NCBI GenBank assembly: GCA_017416145.1
Contig: JAFQDD010000017.1
Coordinates: forward strand, 26,986 to 90,985
DNA from: Spirochaetaceae bacterium
GTDB taxonomy: Bacteria; Spirochaetota; Spirochaetia; Treponematales; Treponemataceae
Reading direction: 5' to 3'
Length of the DNA stretch: 64,000 bases
In this document: positions 42,342 through 50,653 of the stretch, one piece after another
Layout: each line of letters starts with the position of its first letter
Position numbering within the stretch: position 1 is the stretch's first letter
Position numbers and translations under genes: made by a program
Notes under the pieces: model-generated
What the model saw: the letters and a program-made list of their open reading frames with translations, nothing else
Database searches by the model: none
What the model was told of the DNA's origin: nothing

Positions 42342-44015
42342 CTAGAAAAGCCCAGTTATTACACCGTCGTCGTCTACGTCTATGTTACAGGCTGCTGGAA
42401 CTTTTGGAAGTCCTGGCATTGTCATAATATCCCCAGCAAGTGGAACAACAAAACCTGCTCCAGAATACAAGCGAACATCCTGAATTGGAAAGATAAAATC
42501 TTTTGGAGCACCGATTAACTTTTTATCGTGAGAAAAAGAATATTGGGTTTTTGCCACACAAATTGGAAGGTTGCCGTAGCCCATAGCAGTGTATTCTGCA
42601 AGTTTTTTCTTGGCTGTGTCGCTAAAGGAAACGTCTTTTGCTCGGTAGATTTCTTTTGCAACTGTGCGAATCTTTTCCTCTAAAGGCATTTCCAATGGAT
42701 AAAGTTGTTGATATTGAGAAGTTTCTGAATCGCAAACTTCGCAAACTTTTTTTGCAAGTTCTATTGAGCCTTCGCCTCCTTTTCCGTGGCCTGTACAAAG
42801 CACAACTGGAGTGTTTATGCTTTTACATTCAGCGTTCAAAGCTTGAATTTCTTCTTCTGTGTCAGTAGAAAATTGATTTATACAAATTACAACTGGCACC
42901 TTGAACTTTCCAAGATTTTCAACATGGGTTTTTAAGTTTAAAAATCCTTTTTTCAAGGCTTCCACGTTTGAGATTTTCATATCATCTTTTGAAACGCCGC
43001 CGTGCATTTTTAAAGCTCTAATTGTAGCAACCACCATAACTGCACTTGGATGTAAACCTGCAATTCGAGCCTTAATGTCTAAAAACTTTTCAGCACCTAA
43101 ATCCGCTGCAAATCCTGCTTCTGTAACAACGTAATCTCCCAAAGCTAAGGCACATTCTGTGGCGTTAATGCTGTTACATCCGTGGGCAATATTTGCAAAA
43201 GGTCCACCGTGGATAAAAGCAGGAGTTTTTTCCAGAGTTTGCACAAGGTTTGGGCGGATTGTGTCTTTTAACAAGGCGGCAACTGCTCCAGAAACCTTTA
43301 AATCTTTTAGCAAAACAGGTTCTTTGTTGTAATTTTTGGCAATGATAATATTGTCTAGTCGTGTTTTTAATTCTGATATTGTGCGGGATAAACAAATTAT
43401 AGCCATAATTTCACTGGCAACTGAAATGTTAAAACCGTCTTCCCGTGGAATTCCTTCTGTTCTACCTCCAAGGCCGATTACGATTTTTCGCAAAGCTCGG
43501 TCGTTTAGGTCGATACAGCGTTTCCAAGTGATTGTTCGTGGGTCAATGTTAAGTTGATTTCCCTGTTGAATGTGGTTATCGATTAGGGCGGCAATAAGAT
43601 TATTTGCAATGGAAATAGCGTGAATATCCCCAGTAAAGTGAAGATTAATGTCTTCCATTGGAACAACTTGTGCATAGCCGCCGCCACAAGCGCCACCTTT
43701 TATTCCAAAACAAGGCCCAAGAGAAGGCTCTCGTAGAGCAAGGCAAGATTTTTTCCCAATTTTTCGGATTCCGTCTGCTAAGGCAATAGACATAGTTGAT
43801 TTCCCTTCTCCAGCTGGAGTTGGGGTAATGGCGGTAACTAGAATCAGTTTTCCTTTTTTGGGAGCTGATTGTAGTTCTCGAAGTTTTTTAAGTGTGATTT
43901 TTGCCTTGTATTTTCCGTATAAGTCTAAATCATCTTCTGAAAGACCAATACTTTTTGCAATTTCTTCAATATTTGTTAGTTTTGTGTTTTGAGCAATTTC
44001 TATATCTGTAAGCAT
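42342..44015 (-). CDS. fhs: Formate-tetrahydrofolate ligase
   Basis: A 557-residue enzyme that makes 10-formyl-tetrahydrofolate from formate, ATP and tetrahydrofolate. It is full length for the family. The ATP-binding loop TPAGEGKSTMSIAL, the signature segment FGIKGGACGGGYAQVVPMED (20 residues) and HFTGDIHAI are intact. In anaerobes it feeds purine synthesis or acetogenesis. It has a strong predicted leaderless promoter. bioY follows 18 bases downstream. Confidence 0.96.
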   Translation of the reverse strand: MLTDIEIAQNTKLTNIEEIAKSIGLSEDDLDLYGKYKAKITLKKLRELQSAPKKGKLILVTAITPTPAGEGKSTMSIALADGIRKIGKKSCLALREPSLGPCFGIKGGACGGGYAQVVPMEDINLHFTGDIHAISIANNLIAALIDNHIQQGNQLNIDPRTITWKRCIDLNDRALRKIVIGLGGRTEGIPREDGFNISVASEIMAIICLSRTISELKTRLDNIIIAKNYNKEPVLLKDLKVSGAVAALLKDTIRPNLVQTLEKTPAFIHGGPFANIAHGCNSINATECALALGDYVVTEAGFAADLGAEKFLDIKARIAGLHPSAVMVVATIRALKMHGGVSKDDMKISNVEALKKGFLNLKTHVENLGKFKVPVVICINQFSTDTEEEIQALNAECKSINTPVVLCTGHGKGGEGSIELAKKVCEVCDSETSQYQQLYPLEMPLEEKIRTVAKEIYRAKDVSFSDTAKKKLAEYTAMGYGNLPICVAKTQYSFSHDKKLIGAPKDFIFPIQDVRLYSGAGFVVPLAGDIMTMPGLPKVPAACNIDVDDDGVITGLF

Positions 44016-44021
44016 TTTTAT

Positions 44022-44050
44022 ATTTTACAAGGAAAATACAAAGTCCACAA
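44022..44050 (-). promoter_or_regulatory. fhs promoter, 6 bases from the ATG
   Basis: Minus strand: TTGTGG (44045-44050), 17 bases, TAAAAT (44022-44027, TG directly before), six bases, ATG 44015. No Shine-Dalgarno sequence. Confidence 0.6.
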
Positions 44051-44063
44051 GAAAAAAATGAGC

Positions 44064-45887
44064 TTATTCACCGTGGGAACTTAGAAAAGCGAGTCCAGAA
44101 ATAAAAAGTGCTAAAACGAGAATAATCGGAGCCGCAAAATTTGCTACAGTGCCAATTGAACCAAACAATGTAAAGAAAAAGATATTTCCAAAGTAATCTA
44201 AAACGTGATAAACCAAAAATACTAAAATATTTAATAATGGAAAAGTTAGATACCAGCGGAAAGAAATCCGTCTACCAGGCATAAGACGATAATTCCAAGC
44301 AAATAATCCTACACAGATAAAACATATCATCAGGAATAAAGGATAACATATTCTTGAAGTTAGTGAGTAAGAAAAAATTGCAGAAGAATAACCGTAGTTT
44401 GCTGCTTTTTTTGCAAATTGAAACAAAGAAGGAATTGGCATTTCTTTGTGACCAATTGATGCTTGGCGGATTAAGTTAAAATCTTCGTAAGGCATTTCCA
44501 AAATCAAATAATTTTCTTCTGATTTAAAAGGATAATCTTCTGCGAAATTGTATTTTGGTGAAACTTGTGTATTTGAAGAAAATCTGTCTACACTTTTTAG
44601 CAGAACGTACGGAACATAACCATTTTTGTTAATTTCTTCGTTATTACTTAAAGAATTTCCGAGAGATTTCACAGGTAATGCAATCATTTTCGCATACGGA
44701 GTAAAAACAGACTTTAAGAATTTTCCCTGTTTGTCGTAGGAATACATAGAGAAATTTCTAAAATATTGCACAAATTGTCCGGCATCTTCCAAAATTGTAA
44801 TTCCACGAATATAAATTACGTCTTTTTTTCCGTCATCACTTGTAATTGTAAAATAAACATCTCGGAAAGATTCAAAACGTCTTAAAGCATCAGTTTCATC
44901 TGTAAAAAATGTAATATTAAGTAAACCTTGCTCGGAAATATCCTTGTAAAAGAAAATATCCTTGTCATTAAAACCTTGATCTATCAAATTTTCAAAAATG
45001 TAATAGGCTTTTATGTAATCTTCTTCCAAAAGAGCAACATAACCCCGCTTTTTTTCTGCAAATAATTCGGCTAAATCCTTGTCATATTTATTTTCTGTTG
45101 CAGAAATCTTGTTCCAAGAATCAGCGGCGATATTTTTTGCAGCCTGATGATTTAAGGAGCCTTCTGCAGAAAGATATTGAGCTTGAGTTGCATAATAATG
45201 AGAATTAAAATAATCTCCGTTTTCGTAGTGAGAAAGGGAAGTTTCTAGTAAATACAAAATTTCTTCGTCTGGTGTTTTGGGCGAAGAATCAATATGAGCT
45301 ACATATTTTGCCATTTCTTCAAGGGAATCGTATTCCTCAGAAACTGTGTCTACACTTAAATATTCAATTTCTTTAGAAAGAGCCAAAGCCTTTTCTGAAT
45401 TTGGATAAATTTTAAGTGCATTTTCCACATAAAACTCAGCTAAGTCATATTTTTTTTGGGATTTGTATTGATTTGCATAATAGAAAAAATCTATGTAATT
45501 TTGAGCTTCGTTTTCGATTTTTGTTTTTTTACTATTGCAAATTGGGCGTACAAATTCGGAAAAAACAAAGCATAAAACAGTAGAAATAAGACTAACTATC
45601 AAAACTGATTTTAGGTTTTCTAGTTGAATCTTTGAAAATCGCTTCATATTTACTGATTTTTGTGAAAATCCCCAAGACAAACCAATCAAAGCCCAAGTTC
45701 CACAAATCGAAGGCAATAAATCTACAAAAATAAGAATTCCTTGAAGGATTTTGTAGAAAAATGAGTTGTGGGGTAAAACTGTTCCTGCATAAGGATTATC
45801 TTGGAATATAGCAAGAATCATACATCCCAAAAAACAGATAATCATATAGGCAAAAATAATAATAATTGTCTTGAATATTGGTTTCAT
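44064..45887 (-). CDS. TPR-containing multi-pass membrane protein (pair member 1)
   Basis: A 607-residue protein of unknown family. Three N-terminal TM helices (about 8-30, 45-70, 93-115) precede a large soluble region. Its first part is a TPR-like helical segment (YDLAEFYVENALKIYPNSEK), the rest looks beta-rich. Three or four TM helices end the protein (from about 490). This 3 + soluble + 3 layout is shared with the neighbour upstream and recalls LptF/LptG, but no motif proves that. The ATG at 45887 shares one base with the neighbour's stop (TGATG), with GGGAGAG upstream, so they are coupled. Confidence 0.7.
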   Translation of the reverse strand: MKPIFKTIIIIFAYMIICFLGCMILAIFQDNPYAGTVLPHNSFFYKILQGILIFVDLLPSICGTWALIGLSWGFSQKSVNMKRFSKIQLENLKSVLIVSLISTVLCFVFSEFVRPICNSKKTKIENEAQNYIDFFYYANQYKSQKKYDLAEFYVENALKIYPNSEKALALSKEIEYLSVDTVSEEYDSLEEMAKYVAHIDSSPKTPDEEILYLLETSLSHYENGDYFNSHYYATQAQYLSAEGSLNHQAAKNIAADSWNKISATENKYDKDLAELFAEKKRGYVALLEEDYIKAYYIFENLIDQGFNDKDIFFYKDISEQGLLNITFFTDETDALRRFESFRDVYFTITSDDGKKDVIYIRGITILEDAGQFVQYFRNFSMYSYDKQGKFLKSVFTPYAKMIALPVKSLGNSLSNNEEINKNGYVPYVLLKSVDRFSSNTQVSPKYNFAEDYPFKSEENYLILEMPYEDFNLIRQASIGHKEMPIPSLFQFAKKAANYGYSSAIFSYSLTSRICYPLFLMICFICVGLFAWNYRLMPGRRISFRWYLTFPLLNILVFLVYHVLDYFGNIFFFTLFGSIGTVANFAAPIILVLALFISGLAFLSSHGE

Positions 45888-46825
45888 CAATCGCTCTCCC
45901 TGTTTGGATCAACTTTTGAAACAGCACAGAAAATTCCCAAAGTTGTAAAAATTAAAAATATCAAAGCATTTACTACGATTGGTAACCAATATTTAGCTCC
46001 AGCCAAAAAAGGAAATGTTTCATAAAATTGATAGGAATATAAAATTACATTTATAACGATTATTCCAAAGTAGGATAAAAGCATATTTATTAAATTAAGC
46101 AATCGCCAGTTTGCCACTCGACGTAATCCAATAACAGAAGAAAGGGCAAATCCAATACTCATAAAACCGAAAAAAGCCCAAAATCCCTTGTGATAAGCAC
46201 CTTTCATTTTCAATTCTAAGAATCTTAAAGAGGATTTTAGAAAAGAAAGATGATTGTCAGAACCAAAAACATCATAAATTAACGGATCAGAAAATCCATT
46301 GTTTGCAGCCAAAGTTTGATATACAGTTTTTGTGGAAATTTCTGTTGCTAAGTTTGTATTTGTAGGTCGTGAAATGTGTAAAATTTCTGAACTTCCATCT
46401 GGATTTGTAGAAATATAATAATCAATGTGAGAATCAGAAGTCCTAAAATATCCAGAAGAAAGGGGGGTAAGCTGTTTTTGAATAGGACTTAGAAATTCCG
46501 AAAAATTTTCATGAAGTTCTATACCTAATGGGAAGATTCCAAAAAACACAATGATACAAATTATGATATAAGGAATCAAATATTGAACCAATTTAAACTT
46601 ATGACGAATAAGATAAAAACAAAATGGTAAAAGAGAAAGGGCACTGCACAATGGAAAATAATATAATAATCCTCGTGCAAAGAGTTTAAAATTAATAAAA
46701 GGAAGTTTTGTTCCTGCAACTAACAAAGTCAACTGAATTTCTTGCATATATAAATACGCAGCCACAGCAGACATAAACAAAAAGATGACAATATATACTA
46801 AAAAAAGATACAAGGACTTCTTCAT
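45887..46825 (-). CDS. Multi-pass membrane protein (pair member 2)
   Basis: A 312-residue protein of unknown family with three N-terminal TM helices (about 5-27, 42-65, 75-97), a soluble middle of about 110 residues, and three C-terminal TM helices (from about 190). It shares topology with the protein encoded downstream and is translationally coupled to it, so the two probably form a complex. A GTG 18 bases upstream is an alternative start, but the promoter places the transcript start next to ATG 46825. Confidence 0.7.
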   Translation of the reverse strand: MKKSLYLFLVYIVIFLFMSAVAAYLYMQEIQLTLLVAGTKLPFINFKLFARGLLYYFPLCSALSLLPFCFYLIRHKFKLVQYLIPYIIICIIVFFGIFPLGIELHENFSEFLSPIQKQLTPLSSGYFRTSDSHIDYYISTNPDGSSEILHISRPTNTNLATEISTKTVYQTLAANNGFSDPLIYDVFGSDNHLSFLKSSLRFLELKMKGAYHKGFWAFFGFMSIGFALSSVIGLRRVANWRLLNLINMLLSYFGIIVINVILYSYQFYETFPFLAGAKYWLPIVVNALIFLIFTTLGIFCAVSKVDPNRESD

Positions 46826-46833
46826 TACATAAT

Positions 46834-46862
46834 AGAATAGCACGAAGTCAAAGAGTAAACAA
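46834..46862 (-). promoter_or_regulatory. Promoter of the membrane-protein pair
   Basis: Minus strand: TTGTTT (46857-46862), 17 bases, TATTCT (46834-46839), eight bases, ATG 46825. It diverges from the SDR promoter about 50 bases away. Confidence 0.5.
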
Positions 46863-46908
46863 GTTTATTGAGAGTTTTTGTTTAGGTTCCACAATATTTG
46901 TGATTTTC

Positions 46909-46937
46909 TGTACAAAACTTATTTCAATAATTATAAT
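46909..46937 (+). promoter_or_regulatory. SDR promoter, 6 bases from the ATG
   Basis: TGTACA (46909-46914), 17 bases, TATAAT (46932-46937), six bases, ATG 46944. An ATG directly after the -10 (46938) cannot be in the mRNA as a start if transcription begins at about 46944. Confidence 0.55.
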
Positions 46938-46943
46938 ATGAAT

Positions 46944-47696
46944 ATGGAAAAATCAATTGAAAACAAAACCGTCCTGATAATTGGTGGAAGCGGTGGTCTT
47001 GGAAAAGAAATTGCCTTGACTTTGGCAAAGGAAAATGTAAATCTCATTGTGCAAGGTAGAAATCTTGAAAAATTAAAAAAGTTAGAAAATCAATTTGAAG
47101 AAATACAAAAGACAAAATTAAATCAAAGAAAAAACACAATTACTCTTTTACATCAAAATTTTACTAAAAACGAGAATAATATTACCTCATTAAATTTTTA
47201 TGTAAATTCTGCCGATATTCTTATTGTATGTTATGGTCCTTTTTTGCAAAAAGAGTTGCATAAAACAACTTTTGAAGACTGGGAATCCATTGTTTATTGG
47301 AATTATACTTTTCCAGGACAATTGATAAGCAATGCTTTACCATCAATGATGGAAAAAGGATTCGGACGAATATTGGTTTTTGGCGGAACAAGAACATATT
47401 CCATAAATGGATACAGAACCAATGCTGCTTATGGTGGTGCAAAAACTGCTTTGTGTAGCTTGGTAAAATCTGTTGCCGCTGAATATGGGAAATATGGGAT
47501 AACTTGTAATGCCATTTTACCAGGATTTATGGAAACTGAATATCTTTCAGAATCTACAAAAGAAATTCTAGCTGCAAAAATGCCTCAGGGAAAGTTAATT
47601 GCTGAAAAAAATGTTGGGGAAGCAGCTTCCTTCTTACTAAAAAATGGTAGTTTGAACGGTGTTTTGCTAAATGTAGATGAAGGATGGATGCCATAA
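46944..47696 (+). CDS. Short-chain dehydrogenase/reductase
   Basis: A 250-residue classical SDR. The cofactor motif is GGSGGLGKEIA, and the active-site YGGAK is present in AAYGGAKTALCS. The catalytic Ser that normally lies 13 residues before the Tyr is not in place (Arg there, Thr residues either side, Ser 10 before), so catalysis may use Thr or be altered. Other FabG-like blocks (NAILPGFMETEYL) are kept. Arg in the QGRNLEKL segment after strand 2 suggests NADP. The start is set at 46944 by the promoter. Substrate unknown. Confidence 0.85.
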   Translation: MEKSIENKTVLIIGGSGGLGKEIALTLAKENVNLIVQGRNLEKLKKLENQFEEIQKTKLNQRKNTITLLHQNFTKNENNITSLNFYVNSADILIVCYGPFLQKELHKTTFEDWESIVYWNYTFPGQLISNALPSMMEKGFGRILVFGGTRTYSINGYRTNAAYGGAKTALCSLVKSVAAEYGKYGITCNAILPGFMETEYLSESTKEILAAKMPQGKLIAEKNVGEAASFLLKNGSLNGVLLNVDEGWMP

Positions 47697-47858
47697 TATT
47701 GGAAAAAATGGAGATTTTTGAGAAAATTTTACTTTTTGAGAGAATTTAGTTTGACATAACATTCATCAATGGTTTAATATATAAGAGGTAAATCACGTAT
47801 TTATCACAATGTAAAATAAAATTTAAGAATACCGAAGATTTTGGGACATTGGAGGCGT

Positions 47859-48410
47859 ATGAGCATAAATAACAATCTTGTACCAGGTTTTAACGACGAA
47901 AGAGACGATAGTTTAAAAATCAATCTAGAAAAAGTAGATGCTGTAGAAAATTGTGTAGTTTTGTATCTAAATGGATATATTGACACATACAATTCAAGTT
48001 TTTTCCAAAAAAGAGTCGCAACAGTTGTTGATGCAGGATATGTAAATTTAATTTTTAACTGTGCTGCATTGAATTACGTATCTTCAACAGGTATAGGTTC
48101 TTTTACAGCTTTTCTAAAACAAGTTAAACCAAAGGGTGGCGATGTTGTTCTTTTGGAAATACAGCCAAAGGTATACGAAGTTTTCCAACTTTTAGGTTTT
48201 TCACAATTTTTTAATATCAAAGATTCAACAGATGAAGCAGTCCAGTTCTTTAAGCAAGAAACTGTTGTTGAAGATGAGATTTTTCCAAAAATCTTTTCTT
48301 GCCCAGTTTGTTCAAAGCGCTTAAAAGCTACAAAATCTGGACGTTTTAGATGTTCAGAATGTAAGACAATCTTGGCTATAGATAATCAAGGTCAAGTGTT
48401 CTTAGGATAA
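47859..48410 (+). CDS. STAS-domain protein with C-terminal zinc ribbon
   Basis: A 183-residue protein with a STAS (anti-sigma-factor antagonist) domain at about 20-125. The phospho-site region is NYVSSTGIGSFTAFLKQV, where Ser is usually phosphorylated by an anti-sigma kinase. The last 45 residues hold two CxxC pairs (CPVCSKRL and CSECKTIL) that would bind zinc. This combination is unusual; most STAS antagonists end after the domain. GGAGG lies 3 bases before the ATG. No anti-sigma kinase or sigma factor is adjacent. Confidence 0.82.
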   Translation: MSINNNLVPGFNDERDDSLKINLEKVDAVENCVVLYLNGYIDTYNSSFFQKRVATVVDAGYVNLIFNCAALNYVSSTGIGSFTAFLKQVKPKGGDVVLLEIQPKVYEVFQLLGFSQFFNIKDSTDEAVQFFKQETVVEDEIFPKIFSCPVCSKRLKATKSGRFRCSECKTILAIDNQGQVFLG

Positions 48411-48427
48411 GTTTTTTTGAGAAACAA

Positions 48428-48463
48428 AAAACCGAGATAGAAAAATCTGTCTCGGTTTTTTTT
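48428..48463. terminator. Bidirectional terminator between converging genes
   Basis: Stem AAAACCGAGA/TCTCGGTTTT with a 12-base loop and T-runs in both directions. Confidence 0.87.
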
Positions 48464-48505
48464 GTAAAAAGAATTTGTTTAAGTTTACGCTGGAAAATAT
48501 AAAAA

Positions 48506-49561
48506 TCAGAGTGCGTCTAAACTCTTTTTTAATATAGCTTCTGCTAATTTTGGATCATATTGAGAGTTAAAGATTTCTTCCATTTTGTGTTCAACTTTTG
48601 TGAATGCTTTGACTAAATCTGGATCAAAGACTGTTCCAGAAGATTTTTTTATCCATTCAGCAGATTCTTCGTGGTTGAAAGGTAGTTTATAAGGTCTAAT
48701 TGACCGCAAAGCATCATAAGTATCTGCAATAGCAACGATTCTTCCAGAAAGAGGAATATTTTCTTTTTCCAAACCCTGTGGATAACCTTGTCCGTCCCAT
48801 CTCTCGTGATGTGTATAAGCAATCTCTGCTGCGGTTTCCAATGTTTCTTTATCTTTTAAGATTTGGTAACCGATTTCTGCGTGGGTTTTCATAATGGCGA
48901 ATTCTGCATCTGTTAGACGTCTTGGTAAATGTAAAATTCCGTCTGGGATTCCAACTTTTCCAATATCGTGCATTGGAGAAAACATTTCAATATCAGCACA
49001 AAAGTCTGGAGAACATCCAGCTGCTTCTGCAAGACAACGAGCTAATCCCGCAATTCTTGAAAGATGAGTACCTGTTTCGTGGTCTCTAGCTTCTGCAAGT
49101 TCTGTTAAAGTTTTATAACAAGAAATACGAATATTTTCTTCTTCGTTTTTTAAGCGACTCTCATAGTCAAAAAGTCTTTCTCCGATTTTGATTCTAGCTC
49201 TTAATTCAGGAATTGAAACTGGTTTTACAAGATAATCATCAGCTCCGCTTTCAAGACCTTCAATCATATCATTTGTGCCACCATTTCCAGTTAATAATAA
49301 AATATATTGATAGTCAGTAGTGTTTGAACTTCTAATTTTTTTACAAATATCAACTCCAGAAAGACCTGGCATAACCCAATCCAAAATGAAGATATTAAAA
49401 TATGTTCCCTTTCTAATAAGTTTCCAAACATCTGTACCATTTGTACATTCTGTAACTTCATATCCCATTTTTGTAAGAGTATGTTTAACTAAAGTTCTAA
49501 TTGATGCACTGTCATCAGCAACAAGGGCTTTTAGAGGTTTTTTTTCGGATAACACTTTCAT
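48506..49561 (-). CDS. Response regulator with HD-GYP phosphodiesterase domain
   Basis: A 351-residue regulator. The receiver domain (about 10-130) has ADD acidic residues, Asp61 (FILDWVMP) and the Lys of DYLVKPVS. The HD-GYP domain follows with MHDIGKVGIP and HHERWDGQGYPQGL, the metal and c-di-GMP motifs; GYP is intact. It should degrade c-di-GMP to pGpG/GMP when phosphorylated. No kinase is adjacent. It has a strong predicted leaderless promoter. Confidence 0.93.
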   Translation of the reverse strand: MKVLSEKKPLKALVADDSASIRTLVKHTLTKMGYEVTECTNGTDVWKLIRKGTYFNIFILDWVMPGLSGVDICKKIRSSNTTDYQYILLLTGNGGTNDMIEGLESGADDYLVKPVSIPELRARIKIGERLFDYESRLKNEEENIRISCYKTLTELAEARDHETGTHLSRIAGLARCLAEAAGCSPDFCADIEMFSPMHDIGKVGIPDGILHLPRRLTDAEFAIMKTHAEIGYQILKDKETLETAAEIAYTHHERWDGQGYPQGLEKENIPLSGRIVAIADTYDALRSIRPYKLPFNHEESAEWIKKSSGTVFDPDLVKAFTKVEHKMEEIFNSQYDPKLAEAILKKSLDAL

Positions 49562-49567
49562 AGATTA

Positions 49568-49596
49568 AGAATATCACTACTTAAAGTGAATAGCAA
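49568..49596 (-). promoter_or_regulatory. HD-GYP regulator promoter, 6 bases from the ATG
   Basis: Minus strand: TTGCTA (49591-49596), 17 bases, TATTCT (49568-49573), six bases, ATG 49561. No Shine-Dalgarno sequence. Confidence 0.6.
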
Positions 49597-49675
49597 ATAA
49601 AATTGAAAGAAAAAAAGTAGAACTTTAAAATCCGAGAATAATAATAAAATTATCTTTATGATATGTAAAAAACTT

Positions 49676-49684
49676 TGCTATACT
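49676..49684 (+). promoter_or_regulatory. Extended -10 promoter, 6 bases from the ATG
   Basis: TGC-TATACT (hexamer 49679-49684), six bases, ATG 49691. No Shine-Dalgarno sequence. It favours ATG 49691 over an in-frame ATG at 49658. Confidence 0.55.
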
Positions 49685-49690
49685 TCGATT

Positions 49691-50650
49691 ATGAGTATAA
49701 GTAAACCTCTTATTATTTTATTTAAGTTTTTTTGTGTTTTGGTTGGATTTGTCCTAGCTTTGGTTTTGTTAGTTTTGCTTGGATTGAATCTTTTTAAATT
49801 TGGGTATTATAACGAATATTTTTCACTTCTCTCAAAAGAAGCTAAAAACCCAGGATTGTCAGAAAATTTCGTGCCACAAGGTATAACTCATTGTGATAAT
49901 TTATTTGTAACAGTTGGATATATGGCTGATGACACAAATAGTCGGATTTACACAGTAGATTACATAACTGGTGAAGTAAAACACTTTCCTTTGATTAGTG
50001 ATGGAAGAAGCTTTGTAGGACATACTGGAGGAATCCAATATTCTAACGGGTATTTTTATTTGGCAAATGAAGGAAATAGTTTGTATAAATTTACAGCAGC
50101 TTCTGTTTATCAAAAAAATGGTACGAAAATCGAAATTGGTTTACCAATTAAACTAAACTCAAATACTTCTTTTGTTTACGGAAAAGAAAATTTTTTATAT
50201 GTTGGCGAATTTCACAAAAATCCAGAATATCCATGTACAAACGAGATTTCATATAATGGACAAACTCATTATGCGATTGTAGAAAAGTATGATATTTCTG
50301 ATTTATCAAAACCTTTGGCAGTATATTCGATTCCAGAATTGGTACAGGGATTTTGTGTAAAATCTGATGGGACAATTGTTTTATCAACAAGTTGGAGTGT
50401 AAATTCTTCTAAGTTTTATATTTATGAACCAGAGAAAATTGTAAAAACTGGCACATCATACAATGGAGCAGATTTGTACTTTTTGACAGAGCCAAGTAAA
50501 ACTGTAAAAGCTCCTGCGATGAGTGAAGATTTAGACATTATATCAATTCAAAATCATGAAAAAGTGATAACAATGTTTGAATCTGCTTGTAATAAATATG
50601 TTTTTGGAAAATTCTTTTTTGCAAATTATATTGCTAGTTTAGGTTTATAA
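49691..50650 (+). CDS. Membrane-anchored beta-propeller-like protein, function unknown
   Basis: A 319-residue protein with one N-terminal TM helix or uncleaved signal (about 5-35) and a soluble part rich in short beta-strands (FVPQGITHCDNLFVTVGY, GHTGGIQYSNGYFYLANEG, FCVKSDGTIVLSTSW). The pattern of repeated strand blades and initial QGI(T/A) recalls six-bladed propellers of the YncE/esterase-like type. The protein would face the periplasm. It lies 3 bases before the MATE pump gene, so they are co-transcribed. No activity can be assigned. Confidence 0.7.
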   Translation: MSISKPLIILFKFFCVLVGFVLALVLLVLLGLNLFKFGYYNEYFSLLSKEAKNPGLSENFVPQGITHCDNLFVTVGYMADDTNSRIYTVDYITGEVKHFPLISDGRSFVGHTGGIQYSNGYFYLANEGNSLYKFTAASVYQKNGTKIEIGLPIKLNSNTSFVYGKENFLYVGEFHKNPEYPCTNEISYNGQTHYAIVEKYDISDLSKPLAVYSIPELVQGFCVKSDGTIVLSTSWSVNSSKFYIYEPEKIVKTGTSYNGADLYFLTEPSKTVKAPAMSEDLDIISIQNHEKVITMFESACNKYVFGKFFFANYIASLGL

Positions 50651-50653
50651 AAA

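Noticed and set aside
44064..46825. Annotation as LptF/LptG
   Set aside because: Only topology agrees; no motif was recognised and no LPS-transport partner is present.
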